From assembly GCA_036925085.1 (NCBI GenBank), contig JAUPFP010000025.1, positions 3,515,733-3,579,732 of the forward strand: a stretch of 64,000 bases of DNA. Direction: 5' to 3'. The position numbers were made by a program, and so were the translations under genes. The notes under the pieces were generated by a model. That model was not told the DNA's origin. It was given only the letters and a program-made list of their open reading frames with translations, and searched no databases. Positions 1-12,224 of the stretch are shown piece by piece. Origin of the DNA: Brachycybe producta (Eukaryota; Arthropoda; Diplopoda; Playtdesmida; Andrognathidae). The number at the start of each line of letters is the position of its first letter. Within the stretch, counting starts at the first letter, position 1.

Positions 1-742
1 CTGAATTTTTTCATAATGTTATTTCTAAAAAAAAAAAACGTTTGCTTGACGTTTTCGCGTCCAAATTTTACAAAAAACAGCTATGCAGCATTGCATTAGC
101 CACTGCAGTGGCGCCGTCCGATGGAACAAAATCAAAATAAACATCTATAAAGCCGCTTTAAAACGCAAATTTAAAATGTAATTGATTTGATTATTACCAT
201 TGCCATAAATTGTTGTTAACCATCATAAGTATAACAGGAGCAACTGCCTGTCACCGTCTTGCATCCATACTCGAAACTGTAAGCATTACAGTAGTCCTCG
301 CAATAGTACGATGGATACTGTCCAACATACTCACAATCTATGATCAATCAACATTTAAAAAATACAATTATAATAATATGCTGCCACCATTAGGATATAG
401 TATAATCAATACTTACACGTATAATAATCGGGACCGCCACCTATAGGCCCAGCGTGTAAAACGCCAACGAGAAACAACAAACAAACCACTTTTAATAACA
501 TCTTCATCATACTTTTGATATGTCCCAAGAAAATGTTTCTACTGCAATTGAAAAAGTTCAACAGAGTTAGTCTAAAGCTACCCATTCACAAGGTGCAGGA
601 GGTGGGGGTGAACTTGGGGATAACTTCCCTGGCCCGGACTTGCCTGATGGGCCCAGGAAATTTTTTAAACTTTATTGAAAACGTTTTTGAATTTTTTTTT
701 TTAACTTTTAATTATTTATATTTAAATTTTTTTACTTTGTTT

Positions 743-1030
743 TAAGCCTCGTTTTCACGATAGTTGCTGCTGTCATGACAGCAACTATCGTGCAGACCAT
801 ATGATAGTCACTATCGCACTATTGCGACAGTCACAGTAACTATCATGAATACTATCACCACGTGCATACAAAGCTGTTGCAATTGTAATAGTTGTTGAAA
901 TTTGACTTCTGATAAAAGGAGAGAGGCAACCCTGTTGTTGACATTTGATATTTGTGAAGTAGACGTCGCACTGTCTTGACAGAACTATCACGTTACTTCA
1001 ACTTTCTATCGCCGTGAAAACGAGGCTTTA
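743..1030. mobile_element. MITE with TA target site and AAGCCTCGTTTTCACG inverted ends
   Basis: The left end AAGCCTCGTTTTCACG (from about 744) is matched in inverted orientation by the right end (to about 1,029), and a TA sits on each side, as expected for Tc1/mariner-type insertion. The interior is full of short inverted ATAGT/ACTATC motifs and has no coding potential. Left parts of the same element occur at 7,274 and 20,612 in the other A copies, without the right end. Confidence 0.7.
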
Positions 1031-1084
1031 TTAACTTCATAATTTATTTGTTTGTCCGCCACCACCTTTTTTTTTAAATATTTG

Positions 1085-1200
1085 AAAATAATCCACACTG
1101 CACGGGGATCGAATCGATGACCAACATAACCAACATTTCCACGGGATTAGACACGAACCATTACACCGACAACACAAGACCCGATTATGTCTTGTTTTAC
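1085..1200 (-). repeat. tRNA-derived SINE fragment
   Basis: On the minus strand there is an A-box-like stretch (GTCGGTGTAATGGTT) followed about 50 nt later by a B-box-like GATTCGATCCCC, the spacing of a tRNA promoter. It does not fold into a proper cloverleaf and is embedded in repeat A, so it is a SINE head and not a tRNA gene. A diverged copy lies at 7,600-7,700. Confidence 0.5.
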
Positions 1201-2971
1201 TTTTTAGACCCTTTTTTTTTATAAAAGCGAGTATCACAAAAAAACATGTTTTTTATTTAATTTTCTTGTTTCAATTTCATCTTCAACCGTTTTAACTATA
1301 TCTTTTTTTGATTTTGTTTCTTTTCGAGTTGATTTATTTGTAATTAATTACCATTCATACTAAATTTTTTCTGGAAAATAAAAATTTTTCATGTTAAAAA
1401 GGTAGATAGCTAACTACCTACACCAGACAGTAGAGATTCAGTTTTAAGGGGCCCCAGAATGATAATCTAACCCAGGGGGTCAGCTGGCTCTTTACGGCCC
1501 TGACAATGAGATCAGAATTGCCCGAGATTACAAATCTGCGACCCTATTTTACATGCCGCAAGTTTCTAAACTTAACTGTTCATCAAAGCGCATTAGCGGA
1601 ATCGTTTCTAATCACTCAGCTAAGGTTTCCCGCTAGTCACCTTGTAGGCAAAAATGACATCATTTTCCTTTAAGAAAAATATCTTTATCAAAAGGAGGTT
1701 TTTCCGCTAATTCAAAATAGTGGCCTATATGCATTCATCGATTCTTCCAAGTTTTTTTGCACCTAAATTTGTATCTGCAAAGCAAGAATGATAATGTCGC
1801 ACAAAAATGAACAGAAAACTTATGATTATTAGCAGAAAAAAATATCACGAAATGATTTCAGTCCCTGTAAACACCTCTCCACAACTTTAAACCCAGCAAG
1901 AATGTAGTAACCCAAATTTTAACTAGTTTCTGCTACAATAACAACTTTTCTGTACGGAATCAAAAATACGCGAATACTGGTTTGTTTGTTTGTTTGAAAT
2001 TTTACAGTTAACTCCCTAATATTACAATATTTTTTTAAAAGAAATGTTACATAAACGATTTATAAATTACATTTAAAAATATACGATATTCTTACCAAAG
2101 CTGAGAAAGTTTCCGTTGAGACAACAGTTCGAAATCAGTTCTCGTACAAGTGTCAAATGCGTGTTTATATACATGTACATATACACGCTCGCTCGTATAA
2201 ACAACACAAAAATGAACATATGGCATCAATACAAATAATTAAAAATCCATATATGTTTTATTTATATGTAAACATTAAGTGACAGTAATAAAACATTGAA
2301 AATTAATTGTTATTACTTGCAAATTTAAAACAGATTCTTAGTATTGAAATTGTTCAATAAATTAAATTCGTTATAGTACAGAGCACAATGAATTATGAAT
2401 TTTTCTTCGGAACAATGGAATGTAACCATGGTTTTGACAATACATTGAAATTCAAAGAAATTGTTTAACTTCAGAATTCGTATTTTGGAAGCGCAGTCAA
2501 CAAAAAAAATATTTTAAAATTTCATCCAGTTGCCCGTTTTAAGGATATGTATTCTTATTGATTGCTAAATCAAAGGTAAATAGTGCTTAACACATGAACT
2601 TCCGATAGGAAGTTTCATGTAAAAGTTAATGAATTTAGCAATAGCTTTGACTTAAAAATCATTAAGACGGTTTACTGCAGTGGCTAATGCTATGCTTCAT
2701 AGACGTTTTTGTAAAAATTTGGACGCAAAAACGTTAAGCGAACATTTTTTCATTTTTTTTTTAGCTTTTCACCTTTTCGAATTTATGGGTTTTTCGGGTC
2801 CTCGGGGGTCTGTTGGGCCCTCCTAAGTTAGGTTTGGGTGCTTTTTAGGGCATCTGAAAGATTTTTCACTTTTTGACGTTTTTTACGCGCCATAATAGCC
2901 GCGAATGCGCGCCATCCAGGGGACGAAAACAAAATAAATATCTTATAAAGCCACTTTAAAGAATGCCACCC

Positions 2972-3812
2972 TTAAGAGCCTATATGTGTGACGCCATTTT
3001 GAATATTAGCAGATGACAATTATAGTTCCACTTTTCGCCGTTTAGTGGCGCCCCACAGCTAAGCCATTGAAACCAATGAGAAAGAGAAATTCCTATTTTA
3101 AAAATACATGGTTCAGGCAAATGTTTTGTTTTCTGCAACGAAAATTGTTATTTTCAAAATTCAAATTGCAATATGTACATAACAATATTGCTCATCTAGT
3201 GATACGTTGGTACAAATTTATAATTAGTTTTTCTATTTTTAATTTCGCTTAAAATCTCGTATTTTTAGCCCATGTTAAATTCCTATTTAATAATACATGG
3301 TTCACACAAATGTTTTGTTTTCTGCAACAAAAATTGTGATTTTCAAAATACAAATTGCAATATGTACATAACAATATTGCTCATCTAGTGATACGTTGGT
3401 ACAAGTTTATAATTAGTTTTTCTATTTTTAATTTCATTTTAAAATCTCGAATTTTTTTTAGCTCATGTTAAATCCCATAGGCGACAAACGCTCCTCCGTT
3501 TATACATTTTATAGGATCTAAATTTCCCACTAACCATAAGTTTCATGATACCCTCAAATTTGACCACTAATTGTATACGACTCAAATTACTCACCATTGT
3601 AGATCAAAAGTTGCTCTTCCTTTTTTCAGTAGTGCATATTTACCCAAAAAAGAGTCGTTATTAAAATATACCCACTTTTATCCATCGATAAGAGAAAATG
3701 GCGGACAAAAGTGTATCAAAATTGATTTTTTTGCCACATGTTGACGTCACAGCTACAGAAGCGCCTACATGCGAAGATTTTTGTAAGTTTTTTTTTCACT
3801 GTAGGCTCTTAA
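2972..3812. mobile_element. TTAA-flanked element with internal 190-bp tandem repeats
   Basis: It begins TTAAGAGCCTA and ends TAGGCTCTTAA, giving inverted ends bounded by TTAA, the target preference of piggyBac-type transposons. Inside are two head-to-tail copies of a roughly 190-bp unit (3,088-3,277 and 3,278-3,470). No transposase is present. Related elements with the same ends and a similar internal tandem design are at 48,750-49,657 and 59,725-60,330. Confidence 0.6.
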
Positions 3813-4335
3813 ATTATTATAAACTATGGCAAGTTTAGCAAGCAAATTTCCTTTTGAAATTTTTGTTATATTTTATGTCAAAAACACAAACTATTTTGTG
3901 TAAAAAACTATTTGTTAAAAAAATGTTTCATAAATGCAGCATTATTAAATAATAAATTTAATGAGTGTCCTAGATTTTTTCTTGTTTTTATGTAAATTTC
4001 CTAAGTTTAGCCCGAGTGTAATTTAATTAAAAAAAATTCAAGTTCCAGATTTTGCAAGTTGGTTTTTAAACATTAGTACGTACCATTGTTAAACGCATTG
4101 GTGTACAACGCATTTGTTTCTACATAGTACGTTGTGCAATTAAATTTCAAATAATTCTTGCAAGAAATTGAATTTTCTTGAAGAGAACACGCAAAAATGT
4201 TCGATCAAAAACCCAGGACTTTTCAACAGGTCTTTTAATGTCGGTGAAAACCCAATTTCTTTTAACATTTCACCAAATGTTCTATAGAGCTATCAAAAGG
4301 TAAACGTTCGTGTTACGTAGCTAGGTTAAAAAAAG

Positions 4336-4540
4336 ACAGGCATTTAGAAATCGGGACGAACTTCAGTTGGCTCCGCCCTTTTTATGCCGAACGCAACTTC
4401 TAATTGGTTGGTTATGTAGTCTGACGTCACACGCTCCGCCTGTTTCAACGTCGAACCACACAACAACCCAATTAGAAGTTGCCGGTCGTCATAAAAAGGG
4501 CGGAGAGAACTGAAGTTCGTCCCGATTTCTAAATGTCTGT
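4336..4540. mobile_element. Palindromic MITE, ACAGGCATTTAGAAATC ends
   Basis: Long terminal inverted repeats (ACAGGCATTTAGAAATCGGG and its complement) cover most of the element, which also has inverted CCGCCC/GGGCGG and ATTAGAAGTTG motifs, so it would fold into one long hairpin. A near-identical relative is at 36,592-36,797 and a partial one at about 10,600-10,730. The ACAGGCAATTGTGCCC elements at 11.2, 60.9, 61.8 and 62.8 kb have the same architecture. Confidence 0.65.
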
Positions 4541-5329
4541 TAAAAAAAAGTGGCCGGATTTAGCTAACCACATAATTGCAGGTGTAGTCAGGCTGAGAGA
4601 TGGCAAACAAATTGAAATTCTAATTAGACATTATTTAAAAAAAAAACAGTTCATCAGTATTCTAAAACTAGGCGGATGTCTTTATTTACACACGAGAATT
4701 TCAGGTGTTCTTTTTCAGGGACACTGCTTTTAGTATAACATATAGGACTATAAAAATAACTGTACAATATTATACGGAAATCTGTTTCTCACCATAAACA
4801 AAATGTTAATTAGTCAACACGTGAAAAAATATTCCTAGAAATGGAAACGTTATTTTTTTGTGTGTGTTGACAGTTTGGTTGTGCGAACTGCAAATTTAAC
4901 TGACAGGTTGATAATAACTTTCTCTGCAAATTCTATTGCACACATAAACAAACTCGAACCTTGCTGAACAAATAAAATAAGGCCATAACCAGACAATTAG
5001 TTATTTGAAATAAAAATTATAACAATAACAAAATATCAAGCTCTTCTAGTAGCCTCCTCGCCCATCGCTGAGGAGGACTCTTGCTTTTGCACCCATTCTC
5101 GATATATTTTTCTTACAAACAGCAAGGAATGCGACATTAAAAGGCTATCTCTGCATGCGTAAGTTGAAGAAAACAACCAGCAAATGATGCGCCAGCGTCT
5201 CCACTAAATACATTTTCCCTATAGGAGTCAATATACTGTGTAACAAAACTGAGATCATAATGATGCAACATCTGATATTGCCGTTTAATTTGGTGAGTAT
5301 TTGGTTTTCGCTTACATTCTTTCTTTTCT

Positions 5330-5583
5330 CGTAGTTATTGAATTCAATTCTACTCAGTACACCTGCAATCAGCTCAAAAGCCAAGTGGCAGGGGGGGATT
5401 GCTTCCGATCACAAATGATTGTCATTCAGGTAAAACAAGACATCACTATTAAATTGAAATCGTCCTAACAAAGAACTATCAATTTGAAGAGAATTTCATA
5501 GTCTAATAACATTTAGGGAGAAAAAACAACAAAAATATGCATCAGTTATAATCATTAAATCTTTTAAAGTTTTTGAATGCCCA
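5330..5583 (-). mobile_element. 3' fragment of CR1/L2-type LINE, 5'-truncated
   Basis: The sequence matches, in reverse orientation, the last part of the LINE at 14.2-19.2 kb, including the segment encoding the typical C-terminal LINE tail and the terminal TTGAATT-type 3' end. It is 5'-truncated, as is usual for target-primed reverse transcription. A longer copy is at 24,770-25,150. Confidence 0.7.
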
Positions 5584-6226
5584 GAGCGTTGTCATTGGCC
5601 ATCTAAGCCAAGAGTCCTAAGTGTCCAAGTGTGAAATATTTTCCTAATTCAATTTTACTTTTATTTTATATAACGATACATGAACGTTTTATTATTTTAT
5701 TTCAAAAGACAACAAATCAACTACATTTAATTATTCGGTTCCACTGTGTACAGATTTTTTGGCTATCAAATTAAAAAAAAGTCATAATATAAAACAATAG
5801 GTAAAATAATTTTCTTGAGAATACAATGAATGTGTTTTTATTGTTCTTATGTGTGCGTGTGTGTGTAGGCGTAATTGAAAAGTTGAAAAATTGAAAAGGC
5901 GGATTGAAAAGTGGGGTGGCAAGAGTTGGGAGACCAAGAACAAAAAATACTTTAGTAGTATTGCATTGCATTTTGGGAAGGATTGAACTGTTAGGGCACT
6001 CAAAATGCTTCAAGCTGGCCAGCATGTACGACAACAGATAAATTGGTAACAAATGTGACAAAAGAAACTTTAAATCATTTTTGGGGGTGGCGAGCACCCC
6101 CTAATTTACGCCTATGTGTTATTTACGATTCTAGTTTTCTAAACATTTGTATTGAAGTCCAGGATGTGAGGAAAAACAGAGGAAAAACTGGGTATAAAAC
6201 AGATTCCAATTTTATAGCCAATTCAC

Positions 6227-6761
6227 CTAAGGTGGCTCAATAGATATTCGTTTTGCTTTCGACCCGCCCATCCAGGATGGCGCGCCTGCGTGGCACTTAT
6301 GTTCTATAGGAGGTCTCTTCCCCTCCACCCACGGATTTGAGAAATTTTTTATTTTTCAAGCGAACGTTTTTCAAGAGAAACATTACGAAAAAATTCAAAG
6401 TGTTTCAGAAACTACAATAGTTTATTGATAAAGCTAAAACAATTTTTCATGATGATATCTTTAAAAAAAACTTTCTAACAATTGGGAAAAGGCGAAAACA
6501 AGTTTGAGAAAATGTTAATAAAAATACATTGATACGGATAATTTTCAAACTTTTATAAAAGGCTTTTAGCATAATCGTTTACAATTCTAGTTTTGAAAAC
6601 AATCTGAATTTTTTCATAATGTTATTTCTAAAAAAAACGTTTGCTTGACGTTTTTGCGTCCAAATTTGACAAAAAAACGTCTATGGAGTATTGCATTAGC
6701 CACTGCAGTGGCACCGTCCGATGGAACAAAATCAAAATAAACATCTATAAAGCCGCCTTAA
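6227..6761. mobile_element. TTAA-type MITE with GGTGGCTC...GAGCCACC ends
   Basis: The left end (CTAAGGTGGCTCAATAGATA) and right end (ATCTATAAAGCCGCCTTAA) are inverted repeats of each other. Other copies are at 19,598-20,090 and 50,765-51,254; the last has intact TTAA on both sides. Partial copies are at 1-161, 2,890-2,960, 35,500-35,823 and 46,912-47,480. The interior repeats a TTTCATGATGATATC motif and carries no ORF. Confidence 0.6.
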
Positions 6762-8487
6762 AACGCAAATTTAAAATGTAATTGATTTGATTATTACCAT
6801 TGCCATAAATTGTTGTCAACCACCTTGAGTATGACAGGAGCAAGTGCCTGTCGCCGTCTGGCACCCATACACGGTATCATTAGTATTACAGTAGTCCTCG
6901 CAATATTTCGATGGATACTCTTGAAATTGCAGACAAGCTATGATCAATCAACATTTAAAAAATACAATTATAATAATATGCTGCCACCATTAGGATATAG
7001 TATATAATCAATACTGACACTGTGCAATATAAACGTGATTTGTACCCCCAGCGTGCAAAACGCCAACGAGAAACAACAAAGAAACCACTTTTAATAAGAT
7101 CTTCATCCTACTTTTGAAATGTCCCAAGAAAATGTTTCTAAATTAAAAAGTTCAACAGAGTTAATCCAAAGCTACCCATTCACAATGGGGGGGGGATGTG
7201 CCCAGGAATTTTTTTAAACTTTTTTGAATTTTTAAACTTTTAATTATTTTTAATTAAATTTATTACTCGATTTTAAGCCTCGTTTTCGCAATGATAGTTT
7301 TCAACAGCAATTATCGTGCAGACCATATGATAGTCACTATCACACGATCTCGGTTTGACTAGACAGTTGATAGTACTGTCGCGATAGTTACAGTTGTTGA
7401 GTGACCACTTGTAGGGAAATATCCCCTTTGTAGGGAAATTTGGCTTCTGGAGAGAGAGGCAACACTGTTGTTGAAGTAGACGTCGCACTATCACGTTACT
7501 TCAACACATGTAGACAGTTGCTATCGCGAGAGTGACCTATCTCAACAATATCATGTTTGTTTGTCCACCGCCACCTTCTGAAATACTTGAAAATATAATT
7601 CACACTGCAAGGAATTGAACCCATGCCCAAGTTCACCAACATTACCATGAACTGCGACACTAACCATTACACCAACAACACAAGACCCAATTACATCTTG
7701 TTTTACTTTTTAGACATTTTTTTATAAAAGCGAGTATCACAAAAAAACATGTTTTTTATTTAATTTTCTTGTTTCAATTTCATTTTCAACCGTTTTATAA
7801 CTATTTCTTTTTATGATTGTGTTTCTTTTCGAGTTGATTTATTTGTAATTAGTTACAGTTCATACTGAAATTTTTTGGAAAATAAATTTTTTTCATGTTA
7901 AATGGAAAATTTTGTTTTAATTGCACACTTTTTTTTATTAAAAAAATAGATAGCTAACTACCTACACCAGACAGTAGAGACTCAGTTTTAAGGGGCCCCA
8001 GAATGACAATCTAACACGGGGGGTCGGCTGGCTCTTTACGGCCCTGACAGTGAGATCAGAATTGCATGAGATTACAAATCTGCGACCCTATTTCACATGC
8101 GGCAAGTTTCTAAACTTAACCGTTGATCAAAGCGCATTAGCGGAATCATTTCTAATCACTCTACTAAGGTTTCCGCTAGTCACCTCGTAGGCAAAAATAA
8201 CATCATTTTCCTTAAAAGGAGGTTTTTCTGCTAATTCAAAATAGTGGCCTATATGCATTTATGATTCTTCAGTTTTTGCACCTAAATTTGTATCTGAAAA
8301 AAATATCACGAAATGATTTCAGTTAAGTCCCTGTAAACAACTCTCCACAAATTTAAACCCAGCAAGAATGTATTGGTAGTAACCCAAATTTGAACTATAG
8401 TTTTCTGCTACAATAACAACTTTTCTATACAGAATCAAAAATACGCCAATACTGTTTTGTTTGTTGTTTGAAATTTTACAGTTAACT

Positions 8488-8896
8488 ACGGAGCCCTGTT
8501 GAGGACATTGAAATAAATAAATTTGACTCGGACTCTTTCAAAATCTCGAATTACTATCTCGAGATCTCGATTTAGTAAGTCGAGATCTCGACTTACTATC
8601 TCGAGATCTCGACTTACTATCTCGAGATCTCGACTTACTATCTCGAGATCTCGACTTATATTCTAGACTTACGCTTCAAATCACTGTATACATCTGCAGA
8701 AGTTAAGTACTGTTAGGTTAGGTTAGGTTAGGTTAGGTACTTAACTTCTGCAGTTGTATACAGTGATTCGAAGCGTAAGTCTAGAATATAAGTCGAGATC
8801 TCGAGATAGTAAGTCGAGATCTCGAGATAGTAAGTCGAGATTTTGAAAGAGTCCGAGTAAAATTTATTTATTACAATGTCCTCAACAGGGCTCCGT
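8488..8896. mobile_element. Foldback element with TTAGG core and 8-bp target duplication
   Basis: The inverted ends ACGGAGCCCTGTTGAGGAC are flanked by an exact 8-bp duplication AGTTAACT (8,480-8,487 and 8,897-8,904). The uninterrupted site AGTTAACTCCC is visible in copy 1 near 2,007. The arms are tandem repeats of a CTCGAGATCTCGACTTA-type unit plus a unique inverted stretch, and the loop (8,712-8,738) is GTTAGG repeated. The 8-bp duplication suggests a hAT-like transposase acting in trans. There is no ORF. Confidence 0.85.
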
Positions 8897-9239
8897 AGTT
8901 AACTCCCTAATATTACAACATTTAAAAAAAAAATGTTACATAAACGATTTATAAATTACATTTAAAAATATACGAAATTCTTACCAAAGCTGAGAAAGTT
9001 TCTGTTGAGAGAACAGTTCGAAATCAGTTCTCGTACAAGTGTCAAATGCGTGTTTATATACATGTACGAGTTACGTACATGTATGGACAGCGATGTACTT
9101 AGCGAGCGTGCTCGTATAAACAACACAAACAATGAACATATGGATGGCATCAATTGCAAATGACGGTCAACATACAAATAATTAAAAACTCTAATGTTAG
9201 ATTTATATGTAAACATTCAGTGACAGTAATAAAAAACGC

Positions 9240-10250
9240 CCTCGTGTATCGGGTGGTCCGTCAAAGAAAACAAATTGCATTGGTGGCAGAGGTAGACTGG
9301 GAGACAAAAAAACGGACCGGGAAAACTTATTTGCTCGGCCCTGAGAATAAGAATACGCGTTCAATTATGGCTTGTCAGTCTTGGCTTGTTAATACATGAA
9401 TGTCTCAAATTCGAAACAGACTTGTGAATTTCTTGCGTGGGAATAGTTTTTTTTTCTTTCTTTTTAATTTATTGTTTTTGTCAACTTTTTATCGCCACTT
9501 TTTAGCCCTTATTTTTACTGATTGACCCCTCCTCATAGGCTTGCCACCTTTCCTCCTCTGTGGAGAACAGTCCTCCATTCGGAAGTAAATGTCCTCAGGC
9601 CAGGACCATCCTACACGAAGGCAAACATGTCCTCCACACAATAAATTTTATAAAAACTTAAATACGTTCGTGGAGGACAGTCCTGGCCGGAGGACATTTC
9701 TTCCGACATTTCTTCTTTCCTTTGGTTTTGAAAAGCTAAGACCGGCATGCCATAATCAAACGTGTATTCCTAACCTAAGGTTGAATTTCGGCCTGTCAGT
9801 CATGACTTGCCAAAGCCAAAGTGGACCGTTTAAGCACTCGATTTTGTACAAATTATCCAATCTTTCTTAATTGGTTTTGCATAAAAACGGCCAAAAATGG
9901 CGGCCCACATATTATTTGAAACGATAACAGGAGCAAGAAATTGAGAAAAAAACGAGAGTAACAAGAATGAAATGATCGTGTATTTGAGAGAGAATGTTGG
10001 ATTAACAAGCCAAGACTAACATGTTATAATTGAACGTGTATACGGTAACCGCCCGGGTAAATGTCCGATTGCCCTGATGGGCCAGTCCGCCCATGACTTG
10101 AAGTCAATTCACGGCCATACGTTCTACATGTAATTAATTGTAGTGGCGATTAATTCGACTTTACAATCAACTGTTTGGAAAACGGCTGTTTACTTAAATT
10201 TTTACTTCTATTCTGCAGAAACAATTATAATTATTAGTCCAGTCAATGAA
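9240..10250. other. Repeat-derived non-coding stretch
   Basis: The first part (to about 9,420) recurs at 21,900-22,110. The middle (9,540-9,720) has inverted GGAGGACAGTCCTCC-type motifs, shortened at 22,230-22,310. The remainder is low-complexity or unrecognised sequence. Short open frames here are not supported by any protein family I recognise. Confidence 0.5.
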
Positions 10251-10399
10251 TGCTCAAAAAGGGAGTGTAGAGGACATGGTCAGGAACAGAATTTTTGACT
10301 TCAGGGCTGTGTTTGGAGAAGTTAGGAGGTAAACCTACTAAAAGACCACGGACCTATGTGGTGAGCGGGAAGCAGGGGGCACGTCGAAGGTCACTTGTT

Positions 10400-10960
10400 T
10401 TTCTTGTTTTTATGTAAATTTCCTAAGTTTAGCCCGAGTTTAATTTAATAAAAAAAATCAATTTCCAGATTTTGCAAGTTGGTTTTTAAACATGAGTACG
10501 TGCCATTGTTGTGGAGTACAACGCATTTCTTTCTACATCGTACGTTGTGGAATTAAATTTCAAATAATTCTTGCAAGAAATTAAATTTTCTTGAAGAGAA
10601 CGAGTCTGGCGTCACATGCTCCGCCCTTTTCAATGTCGAACCACACAACAAACCAATTAGTAGTTGCCGGTCGTCATAAAAGGGCGGAGCCAACTGAAGT
10701 TCGTCCCGATTTCTAAATGCCTGTTAATAAAGTGGCCGGATTTAGCTAACCACATAATTGCAGGTGTAGTCAGGCTGAGAGATGGCAAATAAATTGAAAT
10801 TCCAATTAGACATTATTTTAAAAAACAGTTCATCAGTATTCTAAAACTAGGCGGATGTCTTTATTTACACACGAGAATTTCAGGTGTTCTTTTTCAGGGA
10901 CACTGCTTTTAGTATAACATATAGGACTATAAAAATAACAGTAAAATATATACTCATTAT
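10400..10960. repeat. Partial repeat unit B
   Basis: It matches 3,980-4,770 of copy 1 with internal loss, including the right half of the ACAGGCATTTAGAAATC MITE. It is non-coding. Confidence 0.6.
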
Positions 10961-11109
10961 GCTGTAACACCCAGCAACCCCTGTTCCAGCCGAAACTATA
11001 GAATGGGGGTAAACAACTCCTGATCGTCCCTCCCTCCTCTCCCAATTAAATACTGATGGCGGAGTGATACACTTAGGACGATGGTCACTTGGACCTGGTT
11101 ACACCTCGT

Positions 11110-11422
11110 AGGTGTACACAGTAAAAAAAAAGAACAAGCGACGCGCATGCGCACACCAGAGAAAATGAAAAGCTCATTTTCTCTTTCAAATATAAAAAAG
11201 GGGAGGGGATAATAATAGCAAAATTAAACTAGAATTTATAACAGGCAACTGTGCCCACCATTAGAATTTCTTTTGATCCACCCTTTTATAAACGTCATCA
11301 GTTTCTAATTGGTTTGTTACTTGGTCTGACATCATAAAAGGGCGGAGGAAAAGAAATTCTAATGTTGGGCACAATTGCCTGTGAATTTGGCTCCCGTCAT
11401 TTATGACGGGTTACCCCACTAG
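11110..11422 (+). mobile_element. Non-autonomous Helitron, 3' part
   Basis: It ends with an 18-nt hairpin (CCCGTCAT...ATGACGGG, 11,393-11,410), then a short spacer and CTAG at 11,419-11,422 followed by T. This is the diagnostic Helitron 3' terminus. The 5' end is missing. A palindromic MITE (11,241-11,382) lies inside. The same family occurs on the minus strand at 20,975, 38,697, 61,773 and 62,323. Confidence 0.75.
11241..11382. mobile_element. Palindromic MITE, ACAGGCAATTGTGCCC ends
   Basis: ACAGGCAACTGTGCCCA at the left is matched by the inverted TGGGCACAATTGCCTGT at the right. The interior has inverted CCGCCC/GGGCGG boxes. It is nested in, or forms part of, the Helitron family at this locus and at 61.8 kb. 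Confidence 0.6.
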
Positions 11423-11429
11423 TCTTATA

Positions 11430-11900
11430 TATAAAACAAAGTCGATATTTCTTTGCACATCAAAGGCTTTTAAACGGTGAGGGCTGGCGTCATGAATTTG
11501 CACAGGTTATTCTTTCCGGAATTTCCAAGTTAATGCAACTATTTTCAGCTTACTACGTCATTCCCTTCCTGAGTTTTACACGTGGTGCGCATCTTCATAT
11601 ATAGGCAAAAAGGATGAGACCTTGCAAGCTAAATATCAATATTGACATCGCTAGTGATATCGAAAGTTCACTATCGATGGTTCAATATCCAATATCGACA
11701 TCCAAATATCGATATTTCGATACTATCGATGGCCATCCCTAATAGGCAAACCATTTTATTTTAAAAAGATTAGAAACCTGAAACGGAGAAAATAGATTCG
11801 ACGCCTTAAGATAGGCAATGCACCTCTGCGGAATTCCATACCAACACATAAATAATGTATTTTTTGAAGAGGTGCGGAATTCTAGGAACCTGCAGAAGTG
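11430..11900. other. Unannotated AT-rich stretch
   Basis: I see no gene. Inverted ATCGATA motifs cluster at 11,640-11,740 (ATATCGACATCC and similar), which may be the remains of a small foldback repeat. Confidence 0.4.
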
Positions 11901-11904
11901 TATA

Positions 11905-12115
11905 TAAACCTGCAGAATTTTTGTGGTTGGCTGTGAAAGGGGTGTAGATTTTTGTCACATTTACCGTGTCTTCAAGAAAACTGCAGAATTGTTTTGGTTG
12001 GCTGTAAAAGGGGTGCGAATTTTTTTACACAGTTGCCGTGTCTTCAACAAAGCTGTGGATTTTTTTTGGTTGGCTGTGAAAGGGGTGCGGTTTTTTGTCA
12101 CAGTTGCCGCGTCTT
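11905..12115. repeat. Three-copy tandem repeat (about 75 bp unit)
   Basis: The unit containing GGTTGGCTGTGAAAGGGGTG and then CACAGTTGCCGTGTCTTC repeats three times. The open frames through it are a by-product of the repeat. Confidence 0.7.
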
Positions 12116-12224
12116 AGCACCAATATTCTTTGATCTTTTTTAGAGAAATTAATCTGAGAGTTTAAAACCCGGGCGAAGTCGGGTACAAACGCTAGTCTAT
12201 AATAAAATGCAGTTTTTCTGTTAA

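Larger units (their letters stand above)
1..2390. repeat. Repeat unit A, copy 1 (truncated by window edge)
   Basis: Collinear, highly similar sequence recurs from 6,605 and from 19,946, so this is the right part of a multi-kilobase dispersed or segmental repeat. It contains the right end of a TTAA-flanked MITE (ends near 161), an AAGCCTCG-type MITE (743-1030), a tRNA-like SINE fragment (about 1,085-1,200, minus) and non-coding AT-rich sequence. I see no credible gene. The short open frames here are not conserved as frames between the copies. Confidence 0.8.
2390..5330. repeat. Repeat unit B, copy 1
   Basis: This stretch matches 22,640-24,770 over most of its length, and a partial copy lies at 10,400-10,960. 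It has no gene I can support. It carries a TTAA-type element with internal tandem repeats (2,972-3,812) and a palindromic MITE (4,336-4,540). The rest is AT-rich non-coding sequence. Confidence 0.7.
5584..9240. repeat. Repeat unit A, copy 2
   Basis: This is the most complete A copy. Its left part (5,584-5,690) is the empty-site equivalent of the locus where the LINE sits in copy 3. It contains a TTAA-bounded MITE (6,227-6,761), half of an AAGCCTCG MITE (from 7,274), a SINE fragment (about 7,600-7,700) and a foldback element (8,488-8,896) that is absent from copies 1 and 3. No gene is supported. Confidence 0.75.

Noticed and set aside
8712..8738. Interstitial telomere or chromosome-fusion point
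   Set aside because: The TTAGG run is the loop of a transposable element with its own target duplication.
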